Shown here: in pieces, positions 1 to 9,395 of the stretch
Numbering within the stretch: position 1 is the first letter of the stretch
How the letters are laid out: each line of letters starts with the position of its first letter
Origin: Brumicola pallidula DSM 14239 = ACAM 615
GTDB taxonomy: Bacteria > Pseudomonadota > Gammaproteobacteria > Enterobacterales > Alteromonadaceae
Direction of reading: 5' to 3'
Assembly (NCBI RefSeq): GCF_000428905.1
Contig: NZ_AUAV01000013.1
Span: forward strand, 62,001-126,000
DNA: 64,000 nt
Translations under genes and position numbers: made by a program
Notes under the pieces: model-generated
What the model saw: the letters and a program-made list of their open reading frames with translations, nothing else
Told to the model about the DNA's origin: nothing
Database searches by the model: none

Positions 1-211
1 CTTCATCATATTCCTTTAGTACATCAATATTTTCATTAACGCATTCAATTATTATTACAAGACTCTGAACGAGTAAAACCAGTTAGCTACATTGCCTGCA
101 AGAAACAATCCACCCTCTAATTTTTTTCATTTATTTTTAAATCTTAAGATTGTTTTTTCACTTGATTTTTATCAAAAAAGTGACCGTATTTTATCGTATT
201 GCGTGAAACTG
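1..211. other. window edge, no gene recognised
   Basis: AT-rich stretch at the left edge. Plus-strand frame 1 is open from base 1 to a TAA at 37-39 and could be the last dozen codons of a gene lying outside the window, but it is too short to judge. The rest holds only decayed sequence downstream of the transposase fragment. Confidence 0.3.
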
Positions 212-421
212 TTATTCAAGTAAGTTCTTTGCAAATAGAAACGTTGCTTGCGTTTGGAGCGAACGTCTTGCTCTTCTAAGTGGACGTCTCTTTAAGCTTT
301 TTTGGCGCATCAGTTCAGCTATCCGATTAACACCGCAGTAATGTCCCAAAGCATTTATTTCAGCGCACATACTTGGAGTTCCGCACACACCACGGTAATT
401 GCTATGAATGTCTTTTAACAA
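212..421 (-). pseudogene. IS3-family transposase (OrfB) remnant
   Basis: About 70 codons match the N-terminal HTH_21 region of IS3-family OrfB transposases. The pattern of Tyr-Gly-x-Pro, then Glu-Leu-x-Ala-Leu-Gly, then Asn-Arg-Ile-Ala-x-Leu-Met-Arg is seen at residues 9-40. The fragment ends NLLE-stop, and the same frame continues after the stop with Gln-Phe, matching the usual NLL-x-R-Q-F junction with the Arg codon replaced by TAA. The frame opens only a few codons upstream of the TTG at 421 and no catalytic DDE domain follows. It is a dead fragment beside the atypical pncAB pair. Nothing suggests mobility today. Confidence 0.7.
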
Positions 422-684
422 CTGAATATATTTGGTAAGAATTACATCTAGTCATAAAACACCTTCAGTGGTATCGATGTATACCATTTTCAAAGTGTCT
501 ACAAAATTGGGGTAGAACTACAAACCCATCTGATGGAGGCCATTCCTAAAGATGAGTTTTAGTAAAAATGCACCAATATAACGCTAAATGCTAATAACGG
601 CTTGCCCTTTCCAGCACTAAAATATGATACTTTACTTTCGATTTAAATCCGTGCGGCGGTGACGCTCACATCGGCCTATACCCG

Positions 685-1977
685 TTAAACGCGAACATCC
701 AATGCCTCTTGCTCGCCGACACCAAAGACACGTTTGTAGCGGTCAATTTCCGACGCTGGCCCCATCGCTTTATTAGGATTATCAGACAGTTTCACGGTTG
801 CTTTTCCATTCGCAGAAACGGCTTTACAGACCAGTGAAAAAGGCGATAAAGCATCATTAGACACAAGTCCTCGAAAATCGTTAGTCAGCAAGGTACCCCA
901 GCCAAATGAAACTCGCACACGACCTACAAACTGTCGTTGTAGTTCGATAATTTTCTGAACGTCCAAGCCATCGGAAAATATCACCAGCTTTTGAGTTGGA
1001 TCCTCACCACGCGATTTCCACCAGTTGATCGCAATTTCGGCACCCGTCGCGGGATCGCCGCTGTCGACCCGAATACCGGTCCAACCTGCCAACCAATCAG
1101 GTGCATCTTTTAGGAAGCCCGTGGTCCCATAAGTGTCCGGCAGGATCACGCGCAGATTGCCGTCATATTCGTCCTGCCAGTCGGATAGAACTTTATAAGG
1201 CGCATCACGCAGCGTCGCGTCGTCTTCGGCTAGGGCCGAATACACCATGGGTAATTCATGGGCGTTCGTGCCAATCGCTTCCAGTTCTCGGCGCATGGCG
1301 ATCATACAGTTAGAAGTGCCGACAAACTTGTCTTTAAGGCCCTCTTGCATTGCCTGAACACACCAGTCTTGCCAAAGATAAGAATGCCTGCGACGCGTGC
1401 CAAAATCAGCGATCCGCAGATCGGGAACCTCACGTAGTGCCTCGACCTTTTGCCAAACCTTGGTCATGGCACGGGCATAAAGGACCTGAAGTTCGAACTT
1501 GCCCATCCCTTTAAGGACGGCGCGGCCGCGTAACTCCATCAGTACGGCCAAGGCGGGAACTTCCCACAACATCACCTCAGGCCAAGCGCCTTTAAAAGTC
1601 AATTCGTATTGACCGTCGCGTTTTTCAAGTTGGTAAGGAGGCAGACGCAGACCTTCAAACCACTCCATGAAATCAGAACGGAACATCTGTCGTTTGCCGT
1701 AAAATGTATTGCCGCGCAGCCACGTACTTTCGCCCCTTGTCAAAGAAAGCGAGCGGATATGATCGAGTTGTTCACGCAATTCGCCCTCATCAATCAACTC
1801 AGCCAGTTTAATATGTTTTGAGCGGTTGATCAGGCTAAAGGTTACTTGGGTGTCAGCATTATTACGAAAAACGGACTGGCACATCAATAACTTATAGAAA
1901 TCCGTGTCGATCAGCGAGCGGATAATCGGATCTATTTTCCACTGACGGTTCCAGACTCGGGTGGCAATATCAATCAT
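685..1977 (-). CDS. pncB: nicotinate phosphoribosyltransferase
   Basis: Converts nicotinate and PRPP to nicotinate mononucleotide in the Preiss-Handler NAD salvage pathway, in the cytoplasm. The 430 residues match the full family length. Recognisable blocks are the N-terminal DTDFYK segment, the DFGTRRRHS substrate and phosphate loop near the middle, RVDSGDP, VIFSDGLD and the SFGWGTLLTND block near the C-terminus. The ATG at 1977 overlaps the end of pncA by 8 bases, so the two are co-transcribed and probably translationally coupled. G+C and codon use are clearly higher than in the neighbours, and the sequence is reminiscent of alphaproteobacterial (Rhodobacterales) PncB. Acquisition by transfer is inferred, helped by the IS3 remnant next door. 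Confidence 0.95.
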   Translation of the reverse strand: MIDIATRVWNRQWKIDPIIRSLIDTDFYKLLMCQSVFRNNADTQVTFSLINRSKHIKLAELIDEGELREQLDHIRSLSLTRGESTWLRGNTFYGKRQMFRSDFMEWFEGLRLPPYQLEKRDGQYELTFKGAWPEVMLWEVPALAVLMELRGRAVLKGMGKFELQVLYARAMTKVWQKVEALREVPDLRIADFGTRRRHSYLWQDWCVQAMQEGLKDKFVGTSNCMIAMRRELEAIGTNAHELPMVYSALAEDDATLRDAPYKVLSDWQDEYDGNLRVILPDTYGTTGFLKDAPDWLAGWTGIRVDSGDPATGAEIAINWWKSRGEDPTQKLVIFSDGLDVQKIIELQRQFVGRVRVSFGWGTLLTNDFRGLVSNDALSPFSLVCKAVSANGKATVKLSDNPNKAMGPASEIDRYKRVFGVGEQEALDVRV

Positions 1978-2581
1978 GTTTAAGTTTCACTCCGGCAGCA
2001 TGCATCTGGGTTAGCGTGACGTCAAGGGACCCATTTAGGTCTATACCGCGGCAGGCGGTCATATCGACAGTGACTTTAAAGCCTAATCTGGCTGCATCAA
2101 GCGCCGAATAGGCGACACAGAAATCGGTGGCAAGGCCGACGATGGTAACCGTGTCGAGGCCACGTGTGCGCAAGTAACCCTCGAGCCCTGTGGGGGTTGT
2201 TTTGTCATTCTCGAAGAAGGCAGAGTAGCTGTCTATCTGGGGACGGAAGCCCTTGCGAATGATCAGATCTGCGCTGCCGGTTTCAAGGACGTCATGAAAG
2301 GCCGCGCCATGTGTGTTTTGGACACAATGATCAGGCCACAAAATCTGAGGACCGTAGGACATGTCAATTAGGTCATAGGGGGATTTTCCATCATATGACG
2401 AGGCAAACGAGGTGTGCCCTATGGGATGCCAGTCTTGCGTCAAAATACGTGCGGTAAAGTCGGGCAGCATGGCGTTTATGGACCCGACAATGGCGTCTCC
2501 ATCGCGCACGGCTAACGCGCCATTCGGGCAAAAATCATTCTGAACGTCAATGACGATCAGCGCTTCATTGGCTGCTCGCAT
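1970..2581 (-). CDS. pncA: nicotinamidase (isochorismatase fold)
   Basis: Hydrolyses nicotinamide to nicotinate, giving the substrate of PncB just downstream. The 203-residue protein has the nicotinamidase pattern: catalytic Asp12 in VIDVQNDF, the metal-binding DWHPxGHTSFA segment, the Lys in IRKG, and the nucleophilic Cys in GLATDFCV with the following YSALDA helix. The start at 2581 gives a standard N-terminus. It is first gene of a pncA-pncB operon with an 8-base overlap, and a 17-bp palindrome lies about 20 bases upstream. Like pncB it is G+C-rich compared with the surrounding genes. The assignment is firm; the origin by transfer is inferred. Confidence 0.95.
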   Translation of the reverse strand: MRAANEALIVIDVQNDFCPNGALAVRDGDAIVGSINAMLPDFTARILTQDWHPIGHTSFASSYDGKSPYDLIDMSYGPQILWPDHCVQNTHGAAFHDVLETGSADLIIRKGFRPQIDSYSAFFENDKTTPTGLEGYLRTRGLDTVTIVGLATDFCVAYSALDAARLGFKVTVDMTACRGIDLNGSLDVTLTQMHAAGVKLKHD

Positions 2582-2601
2582 GATAAATCTCCCTTGGCTT
2601 C

Positions 2602-2618
2602 AAATACCTGAGGTATTT
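2602..2618. promoter_or_regulatory. palindrome upstream of pncA
   Basis: AAATACC and GGTATTT flank a 3-base centre, a perfect 7-bp inverted repeat about 20 bases before the pncA start codon. Placement fits an operator for the pncAB operon. No NAD-responsive regulator gene is present in the window, so the binding protein is unknown. Confidence 0.35.
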
Positions 2619-2723
2619 CGTCAAATGTTCCGAAAGGGTAAACACTATATCTGATCTATGCAACGAGGTTTTTTCAACTTACTCGACCAAACAACAAGCA
2701 CATTGCCGTTTGGCCTATTGGTT

Positions 2724-3872
2724 TTACATGGCCGCGAGGAAAATTTTACAAATTTCTTCGTGGCTTGCTTGTTTAGGGTTTGTTAAGCCACAAACATCTT
2801 TTAATGCATTATTTGCCAACAATGGAATATCATCGACTTTGACACCTAAGGTTCCTAGTCCGGCGGGTATACCTACTTTTTTGGCTAACTTTTCAATGGC
2901 ATTAATAGCCGCATTTGCGCCCTGCTCTGCAGACATGGTGAGGACATTAACCCCCAAACTATTGGCAATCTCTTTTAAACGTTGTGAACATACTTGTGCG
3001 TTATAGCGCTGCACATGCGGTAGTAACACCGCATTACAAACGCCATGAGGCAAATCGTAAAAACCGCCTAATTGGTGAGCCATAGCGTGAACATAGCCTA
3101 GTGAGGCATTGTTAAATGCCATACCTGCCATAAATTGAGCATAAGCCATTTGTTCTCTTGCTACTATATTTTTACCCTCTTCAACCGCTGTCGGTAAATT
3201 GGCCTGAATAAGTTCGATGGCTTTTAGTGCCACTGCATCAGTAATAGGAGTCGCCGCAGTAGAGACATAGGCCTCAATGGCATGAGTTAATGCATCCATG
3301 CCCGTTGCAGCGGTCAATGATGCTGGCATGCCAATCATCAGTGACGGATCATTAACCGACAACACGGGTGTCGTATGTTTGTCAATAATAGCCATTTTTA
3401 CATGACGTTTTTCATCAGTAATGATAGTAAAGCGTGTCATTTCTGACGCAGTGCCTGCAGTAGTGTTAATCGCGATTAAAGGTAATTGAGGTTTTTTAGA
3501 TTGATCAACACCTTCGTAATCAGCTATTTTTCGACCGTTGCTAGCAACTAATGCAATACCTTTAGCGCAATCATGTGGCGAGCCACCTCCTAAAGAAACC
3601 ACGAAATCACAATCATGTTGTTTGAGTAATGCTAATCCATCGTTAACATTACTGATTGTTGGATTCGGCTGTGTTTTATCAAATACGACACTGGCAATGT
3701 GTTGTTCGTCCAGTAAATCAGTAATGTGTTTTACGACTCCTATTTTATTTAACACTTTGTCGCTAACAATAAAACCCTGTTTAAATCCTTGCTCTTTTAT
3801 ATAATTAATAGCTTCCATCAAGCTACCATCGCCAATAACATTTAAAGACGGCATATAAAACGTTGTACTCAT
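2724..3872 (-). CDS. iron-containing alcohol dehydrogenase
   Basis: Cytoplasmic NAD(P)-dependent group III alcohol dehydrogenase, closest in pattern to YiaY and Zymomonas AdhB. The start chosen is the ATG at 3872, which has an AAAGGAG ribosome binding site 7 bases upstream and gives the usual 382-residue length; the open frame extends 23 codons further without a ribosome site. The Rossmann motif GGGSPHD lies at residues 95-101, and the metal ligands appear as Asp193, His197, His262 and His276. It stands alone between the pncAB pair and the alternative oxidase gene, so the substrate (ethanol, 1,2-propanediol, L-threonine or another alcohol) cannot be told from context. Confidence 0.9.
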   Translation of the reverse strand: MSTTFYMPSLNVIGDGSLMEAINYIKEQGFKQGFIVSDKVLNKIGVVKHITDLLDEQHIASVVFDKTQPNPTISNVNDGLALLKQHDCDFVVSLGGGSPHDCAKGIALVASNGRKIADYEGVDQSKKPQLPLIAINTTAGTASEMTRFTIITDEKRHVKMAIIDKHTTPVLSVNDPSLMIGMPASLTAATGMDALTHAIEAYVSTAATPITDAVALKAIELIQANLPTAVEEGKNIVAREQMAYAQFMAGMAFNNASLGYVHAMAHQLGGFYDLPHGVCNAVLLPHVQRYNAQVCSQRLKEIANSLGVNVLTMSAEQGANAAINAIEKLAKKVGIPAGLGTLGVKVDDIPLLANNALKDVCGLTNPKQASHEEICKIFLAAM

Positions 3873-4081
3873 AACATGCTCCTTTAATAGATCAGCTATT
3901 TTGTACCATGAAAAAAATTTAAACGGCTTGATGTAAAACATAGAACAACGATTAATTGCATTTTATATGATAATAAATCATTAGCTTACAATGTAAGGTT
4001 TAAGCAGCATACTCATACCCTAAGGAGTATTAAGCCTTAAGCGAATCGCTTCGATTGCTGTTGCCGAAATACCCGAGCTAA

Positions 4082-4726
4082 TTAACTATAGTTATCGGCA
4101 AATTGATGATTCACATCTCTGTGACCCGCTTCATCGTTTCTGACGGCTATAATGACATCGCGCAGAGTCGCATCTGCGGGTAATTTCCAGTAGTCAATCG
4201 CAATCTGGGGAGCGTTCACGTTCTCCAAGCGACCGCTATCTACCTCGGCGAGATATTCGCTGTAGCTATACACCGCCTCTTCTTCGAAATAGCCAACTAG
4301 TCGGTGCGCGGTTCGGCCAGAGACAACATAAAGAAACAAGAAACTGGTGAAAAAAACACCTTGAGCTAGCAAAATCAACATCCGTTCGAAAAAGCTCGGC
4401 TGAGCAATTTGCACAAACGTCAGCAGATGCATGCGTTCATTTTCAGCTTCCTCCAACAGTGTGTGGATCGCCTCCCTATCGTCTTTCATCCGTCGAAGTG
4501 AGCGCATGTGACGTATCATTCCACCAACCATCCCCGGCACTGCAGCCACGGTTTCCAACACTACCGCCCGGTGACCATAGCGCTTAGCAAAGAAAAGGTC
4601 CGCAAAAAAGCGTAACAACTTGGTCAAGCGAAAAGCCAAGCGATCAGAAAAACCCGAGGGAGTATGATGTTTGCTTAACGGGTCGTCGTTGTGTGCTTGT
4701 GAAGAAGCCTCAAGTGCTTCGTTCAT
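4082..4726 (-). CDS. aox: alternative oxidase (ubiquinol oxidase, diiron)
   Basis: Non-proton-pumping, cyanide-resistant terminal oxidase that passes electrons from ubiquinol to oxygen at the inner face of the cytoplasmic membrane. All diiron ligands of the family are visible in the 214-residue form: Glu58 in LET, Glu97 and His100 in NERMH, a Glu in FEEEA (148-150) and Glu199/His202 in NDEAGH. A hydrophobic hairpin lies at about 115-136. The ATG at 4726 has TGGAGG about 8 bases upstream, so the longer open frame to 4792 is not used. It is monocistronic. In Vibrio fischeri the homologue is induced by nitric oxide through NsrR; no convincing NsrR site was seen here. Confidence 0.95.
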   Translation of the reverse strand: MNEALEASSQAHNDDPLSKHHTPSGFSDRLAFRLTKLLRFFADLFFAKRYGHRAVVLETVAAVPGMVGGMIRHMRSLRRMKDDREAIHTLLEEAENERMHLLTFVQIAQPSFFERMLILLAQGVFFTSFLFLYVVSGRTAHRLVGYFEEEAVYSYSEYLAEVDSGRLENVNAPQIAIDYWKLPADATLRDVIIAVRNDEAGHRDVNHQFADNYS

Positions 4727-5169
4727 GGTAATAACCTCCAAAAAAAGTGTTAATACCCTAAATGTTAATTCAGGGCAAATCATGATGTGCATAACAACGT
4801 TATGTACAATTATTACGCTTCTGTCGACCCTAGAGGATCACAAAGCATTATCAACTTATCATCTTTGTCAACAGTGTCTTTTATTAGCATCAAAGCTCTT
4901 TAATTTTTGATGATCTGAGAGTGATCATGAGGTGGATTGCTCCTCAAAGCCTTGCCCCAAATAGATTCTTTGCTTCCTCTTGAAATTACAACTATTCGAC
5001 ATGGGTTTGCGACTATACCGATCGAAACTGACTATGTTGCGTAACCACTAGCCTTATGTAACAAAAACTGGACAAGTTAGGTAGTTTTGATGTTTGTAGT
5101 GAAGTTGTCTCTGCTATGTACTGCGTTCTTTTTCAAATTACTAATCAGCAAGATCCTAGGAAACTATTA
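4727..5169. other. divergent intergenic region aox / TonB receptor
   Basis: 443 bases without a gene, carrying the promoters of two divergent genes. Two short palindromes are visible: CATAAC-AAC-GTTATG at 4790-4804 and ATGATC-TGAGAGT-GATCAT at 4910-4928. Neither matches an operator I can name. A frame open upstream of the receptor start (5116-5169) lacks a ribosome site. Confidence 0.4.
4790..4804. promoter_or_regulatory. inverted repeat upstream of aox
   Basis: Perfect 6-bp inverted repeat CATAAC/GTTATG with a 3-base spacer, 64 bases upstream of the aox start codon. It could be an operator for aox; the regulator is unknown. Confidence 0.25.
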
Positions 5170-7701
5170 ATGACTTTAAAGCATTTATCAGCCAACAAAT
5201 TATTACTCATTCTGGCTGTTACCAGCGCACTCAGACCCCCCTTTGCGCAAGCAAATGTTGCTGAGCAAAGTAAACAAGCGAAAGAAAATATCGAAGTAAT
5301 TTCAGTGACCGGCACGCGCCGTAGTTTGCGTAGTATTGCTGAAAGTACGGTCCCTGTTGATATAATTACGAGCAACGATATGATGAGTACGGGCCAGCTT
5401 GAAATCAGCCAAGTACTTGCAAATCAGATACCTAGCTTTAACTACCCTAGTGCCACAATTGCGGATGGCACCGACCACGCTCGCCCGGCTGTTTTACGTG
5501 GCTTAGCGCCCGATCACACTTTAGTACTGATTAATGGTAAGCGCCGTCACTCAGGTGCACTTTTAAATCTTGCCGGCGTGGTTGGGCGTGGCTCCACCTC
5601 GGTTGACTTAAACATGATCCCAAGCTCAGCAATTAAACGTGTTGAAGTACTGCGCGATGGTGCAGCCGCCCAGTACGGCTCTGATGCGATTGCCGGCGTA
5701 ATTAACATTGTATTAAAAGACGCGTCCGAGGGCGGAAGCGTCAGTGTGACTTATGGTCAATATGACAGCCAAATGGCCGGTGCGCCCAACTTTAAAAGCA
5801 CCTATACAGATTCAAATGGCAATCTTGGCTTTAACCTAGGCGACGACCGTGAAGTAAGTGACGGTAACACACGAACCGTTAGTGCCAATTCTGGTTTTTC
5901 GCTTAACGATAAAGGCTTTTTGAATGTATCAATTGAGTATCGTGATAACGACCCAACTCAACGCTCTGGCTTTGACCCTCGCGAACAATATAGTCGCTTG
6001 GACGACGGTAGCTTAGATCCACGCGAATTAACCATTGATCGCTATAACCACCGTTTTGGTAAAGCAGGCTTAAAAGACTATGCACTATTTTACAACATGG
6101 CTTACGACTTAGACGACGGCCTAAACCTTTACTCTTTTGGTAGCTATTCCAAACGTGAGGGTAACTCAGGTGGTTTTTACCGGCGCGCAAAAGACAGCCG
6201 AAACGTAGAAGCGCTTTATCCGAATGGTTTTTTACCTCAAATTGAAACCGACGTAGAGGACTACTCAATAGCACTAGGTTTAAAAGGCGAAAGCGATGAT
6301 TGGACATGGGATGTAAGTAGCAATTATGGGCGTAACGACTTTGCATTAGGCGTGGTTAATAGCGTAAACACCTCACTAGGCGCTAACAGCCAAACCGAGT
6401 TTGATAACGGTGCCTTGGTTTATGACCAATGGATCATCAATGCAGATGCAAACACAACGCTGGATTTAGGTCTACCCGATAAGGTATATTTTACCATCGG
6501 TGCTGAGTACCGTCGTGAAAGTTATAAAATTGAGCAGGGCGAAGAAGCATCCTACATTACAGCTTTAGATGCTAATGGTGATCCCGTTGCGTCAGGCGGC
6601 GCCCAAGTATTGTCAGGATTTGGTCCAGCAAGTGTAACGGATACAAGTCGTCATAATATTTCCGTATTTACTGAATTCGACGCTTACCTTACTGAAGATT
6701 GGAATGTGGTTTTTGCAAGCCGTTATGAGAATTATAGTGATTTTGGGGACACCTTGACTTCAAAACTAGCATCGCGTTACAGCATTACCCAAAATCTATC
6801 ACTTCGCGGTGCAATTAGTACAGGCTTCCGCGCGCCTTCACTCGCGCAGAGCTCGTATCGCCAAATTTCAACGGTACTTGAGAACAACCAGCCGTTTGAA
6901 GTCGGTTTATTCCCTACCGATGCCCCTGCGGCAAAAGCGCTGGGTGCTAAAAAATTAGACGCAGAAGACTCAGTAAACGTAACCGCAGGTTTTATGTTTA
7001 ACCAAGATAGCTTTAGCTTGACGGTTGATGCATATCGTATCGATATTGATGACCGTGTTGTATTGTCTGAAAATTTAACAGGCTCAGCCGTGCAACAAAT
7101 TTTAGCAAATGCTGGCGAGCTAAACACCGAAAGTGTGCGTTACTTTACCAATGCTATTGACTCAACCACTCAAGGTGTAGATATCGTTGCTACCTATTCA
7201 CTTACGCTAAATAATCTGGGCGACGTGCGCTTAAACGCTGCTGCTAACTTCAACGATACCGAAGTAACGCATATCGACGACAACCCGGCGCAACTTAACT
7301 CACTAGGTGATGAATACGTGGTATTCGCACGTCGTGAAGTAGGTCGTTTTGAAGAAGGCACACCTGATAGCAAATGGAACTTATCTGCTGTTTGGAGCGT
7401 TGACCAATGGCAAACCACATTGCGCACGACTCGTTACGGAGAAGTTGCTGATATTTCAACAACCGCTGCTCGTGATGAATACCTGAATGCGAAGTGGATC
7501 ACCGATCTGGAAATAGCATACCAAGCAGACGAACACTGGAAGTTTGCTGTAGGTGCGAATAACCTGTTTGATCAGTATCCGCAAGCCACAGTAGACAACA
7601 TTGGCTATTCAAACTTTAGCCAAATATTCCCATATACACCGTATGCGCCATACAGCTTAGATGGCCGTTTCCTTTATGGTAATATTACTTACCGCTTTTA
7701 A
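5170..7701 (+). CDS. TonB-dependent outer membrane receptor
   Basis: Outer membrane active transporter of 843 residues. The start used is the ATG at 5170, preceded by AGGAAA and followed by a clean Sec signal peptide ending near residue 28 (PFAQA). A TonB box-like EVISVTGTRR follows. The plug domain spans roughly residues 50-180, with VLRGLAPDHTLVLINGKRRHS and the RVEVLRDGAAAQYGSDAIAGVINIV segment typical of the family. A long beta-barrel ends with an aromatic terminal residue (NITYRF). A strong terminator follows at once. No transport or enzyme partner is adjacent, so the ligand (siderophore, sugar, other) is not known. Confidence 0.9.
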   Translation: MTLKHLSANKLLLILAVTSALRPPFAQANVAEQSKQAKENIEVISVTGTRRSLRSIAESTVPVDIITSNDMMSTGQLEISQVLANQIPSFNYPSATIADGTDHARPAVLRGLAPDHTLVLINGKRRHSGALLNLAGVVGRGSTSVDLNMIPSSAIKRVEVLRDGAAAQYGSDAIAGVINIVLKDASEGGSVSVTYGQYDSQMAGAPNFKSTYTDSNGNLGFNLGDDREVSDGNTRTVSANSGFSLNDKGFLNVSIEYRDNDPTQRSGFDPREQYSRLDDGSLDPRELTIDRYNHRFGKAGLKDYALFYNMAYDLDDGLNLYSFGSYSKREGNSGGFYRRAKDSRNVEALYPNGFLPQIETDVEDYSIALGLKGESDDWTWDVSSNYGRNDFALGVVNSVNTSLGANSQTEFDNGALVYDQWIINADANTTLDLGLPDKVYFTIGAEYRRESYKIEQGEEASYITALDANGDPVASGGAQVLSGFGPASVTDTSRHNISVFTEFDAYLTEDWNVVFASRYENYSDFGDTLTSKLASRYSITQNLSLRGAISTGFRAPSLAQSSYRQISTVLENNQPFEVGLFPTDAPAAKALGAKKLDAEDSVNVTAGFMFNQDSFSLTVDAYRIDIDDRVVLSENLTGSAVQQILANAGELNTESVRYFTNAIDSTTQGVDIVATYSLTLNNLGDVRLNAAANFNDTEVTHIDDNPAQLNSLGDEYVVFARREVGRFEEGTPDSKWNLSAVWSVDQWQTTLRTTRYGEVADISTTAARDEYLNAKWITDLEIAYQADEHWKFAVGANNLFDQYPQATVDNIGYSNFSQIFPYTPYAPYSLDGRFLYGNITYRF

Positions 7702-7725
7702 TCTATTGTTTACTTAATTAAGCAC

Positions 7726-7758
7726 ATTATAAAGGATGCCCAGCGCATCCTTTATAAT
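7726..7758 (+). terminator. rho-independent-type terminator after TonB receptor
   Basis: A perfect 14-bp stem (left arm 7726-7739, right arm 7745-7758) with a 5-base CCAGC loop lies 25 bases after the receptor stop codon. The arm reads ATTATAAAGGATGC. The AT-rich base of the stem gives T-rich tails on both strands, so it may work in both directions. Confidence 0.8.
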
Positions 7759-7878
7759 ATATTTCATGATCTTGCTCGCAATTGCGCACTCAAAATGCAT
7801 TTGGGGTCGGACGTTGTCCTGTTACATTTAATGACTCAAGCCTTCTGCGCCCAGGCCAATCCTGCGCGGCAGTAAATG

Positions 7879-8526
7879 CTACTTATTATCGAGTAATGCC
7901 TGGGCTTCTTGTTGCCAAGTAGTAAACCCTTTGATTTTTTCAAACGGTTTTAACGCTTCCGTCTTACTTGCTGGGATGTTGGCTAAATCTTCAAGGCTTA
8001 TAAAACCGGCATCAGCGAGCTTTTTCTGGTTCACCGGACCAATACCCTTTATTGAAGCAATAGTTGGTGACTTTGGCAGTGTTTTTGACTTTGTTTTTTT
8101 TGCTACCGTTTTTGGTTTTTCGGGGCTCTTATCATTGACTTTAACCGTGGCTTTTTTCGAGGTTTTTTTAGTCGGCTTTACAACATTACTAGCTTTCAGA
8201 TGAAGCTTTTCAACCAATTCTGTTGGCAATTGGCCAATTATTTTATCTTGTACTTTGTGCACAGACTTCATTCGCTCGTCAAACTCATTGTGCAACTGAG
8301 CCAATTTTTTATGGTAGTTTTTATCAATTTTTTTAATTAACTTACCTGCAGTTTTGCCTGAATCTTTACTCAGGGTTTTTACCTGAGACTTTAGTTCGTC
8401 AACTTGCTTTTGTAATTCTTTTTGGCTCGATTTCAGCTTGGTATTGATGTCTTCAAGCATGCTTTTGCCTTTGACTTTGTCACTTTTCACTTTCTTTTTT
8501 ACTGGTTCCTGATTTTTTTTTGCCAT
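7879..8526 (-). CDS. Lys-rich coiled-coil protein with C-terminal helix-hairpin-helix
   Basis: 215-residue basic protein of unknown role. Residues 1-22 are Lys-rich, 24-95 look like a long amphipathic coiled coil, 110-152 form a Lys/Thr/Ser-rich linker resembling histone H1-like tails, and 156-185 form a helix-hairpin-helix motif (IKGIGPVNQKKLADAGF) of the kind that binds DNA without sequence specificity. The start has GGAG about 11 bases upstream. It is a single gene, convergent with the TonB receptor gene across the 7726-7758 terminator. A nucleoid-associated or DNA-binding role is inferred from composition and the motif only; no named family was recognised. Confidence 0.75.
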   Translation of the reverse strand: MAKKNQEPVKKKVKSDKVKGKSMLEDINTKLKSSQKELQKQVDELKSQVKTLSKDSGKTAGKLIKKIDKNYHKKLAQLHNEFDERMKSVHKVQDKIIGQLPTELVEKLHLKASNVVKPTKKTSKKATVKVNDKSPEKPKTVAKKTKSKTLPKSPTIASIKGIGPVNQKKLADAGFISLEDLANIPASKTEALKPFEKIKGFTTWQQEAQALLDNK

Positions 8527-8995
8527 TTTTAATATTCTCCAAAGCTATATGAGTCCAAGGACTTCGATTGTTAATCTCGATACAAAGATAGCCTATGTTT
8601 GCTTTACCTGCTTGGGCTAGGACAAATCTAGGTAACTTTTGTTCTTTGCTTGTCGATGCAAAAGAAACAAGACTGTGGGCTAATACATAGTAGTCTACCG
8701 ACAAACAATATGCATAATTTTGTCACAGATCAAATACGTTTTAATTTAGCACTGAATTATTGTGTGCGATCGTATTAAAGTGGAACGTTATGTATGAATG
8801 TAGAAGTGTGGAGCATGAATTTGATTTTATAAAAGCTCTCTGCGCAAATCAATTTCTGTTGAATACATCGGGAATGTGTTTTATTCGTCCTAATCACACC
8901 TATTCTCATTTGTTATGGGTGCTTGTCTATTCGATACTAAAGCATGCTGAAAATCCAAACTGTGGCTGTCTGATTAGCAACTGATGACCGCAATC
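8527..8995. other. intergenic, no gene supported
   Basis: 469 bases between two minus-strand genes. Short open frames on both strands here lack ribosome sites and family resemblance. It should hold the promoter of the gene ending at 7879 and the end of the 8996-9301 transcript. Nothing else was seen. Confidence 0.5.
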
Positions 8996-9301
8996 TCACA
9001 TCCGAGGGCCATTTGAAATTTTAACCAGCTCGCCATCATGAAATTCTAAAATCATTGCGAACTTGCCCTTGCCAAATACGTACGTGTATCGGTCAACGTT
9101 TACATAAGCATTATTAAGTTTAACTAGCCCAATAAATTCCGAATCAAATGGTTGACCGCATATTAGTTTAACCTCTATTGTTGTGGCACCCTCATTCACG
9201 ATTTTGTTGCCGCACCTTAGAATATCGGCTTTAAGAATGGTCGAGCTGATAGAAAATAATGCAATAACGATTAGAAATTTCAAGCTGTAGCTACTTTTCA
9301 T
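8996..9301 (-). CDS. DUF2845-like small secreted protein
   Basis: 101-residue protein with an N-terminal Sec signal peptide (about residues 1-25, hydrophobic core LKFLIVIALFSIS). The mature part carries the pattern of DUF2845: RCGNKIVNEGATTIEVKLICGQP at residues 29-51, then a Tyr-rich strand region and an FHDGELVKI turn. In such proteins two Cys residues flank the first helix and may form a disulfide. Function is unknown; this small periplasmic domain resembles SmpA/BamE-like folds in layout, which is inference. The gene has GGA about 8 bases before the ATG and stands alone. Confidence 0.75.
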   Translation of the reverse strand: MKSSYSLKFLIVIALFSISSTILKADILRCGNKIVNEGATTIEVKLICGQPFDSEFIGLVKLNNAYVNVDRYTYVFGKGKFAMILEFHDGELVKISNGPRM

Positions 9302-9395
9302 AGATATTCCATTTTATGTTGATTAATGAACTGTAATAGACATCTCAGACTTTTTCAACTCGGTCCAGTCTATCGACTATAGCTGCGTAAAAATT

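Noticed and set aside
4910-4928. Palindrome ATGATC-TGAGAGT-GATCAT upstream of the first TonB receptor
   Set aside because: Could be an operator such as a metal-responsive site, but it does not match the consensus of Fur or another regulator I know, so no call is made.
8760-8984. Open frame of about 74 codons on the plus strand
   Set aside because: No ribosome site, no recognisable family, and it lies in an ordinary intergenic region.
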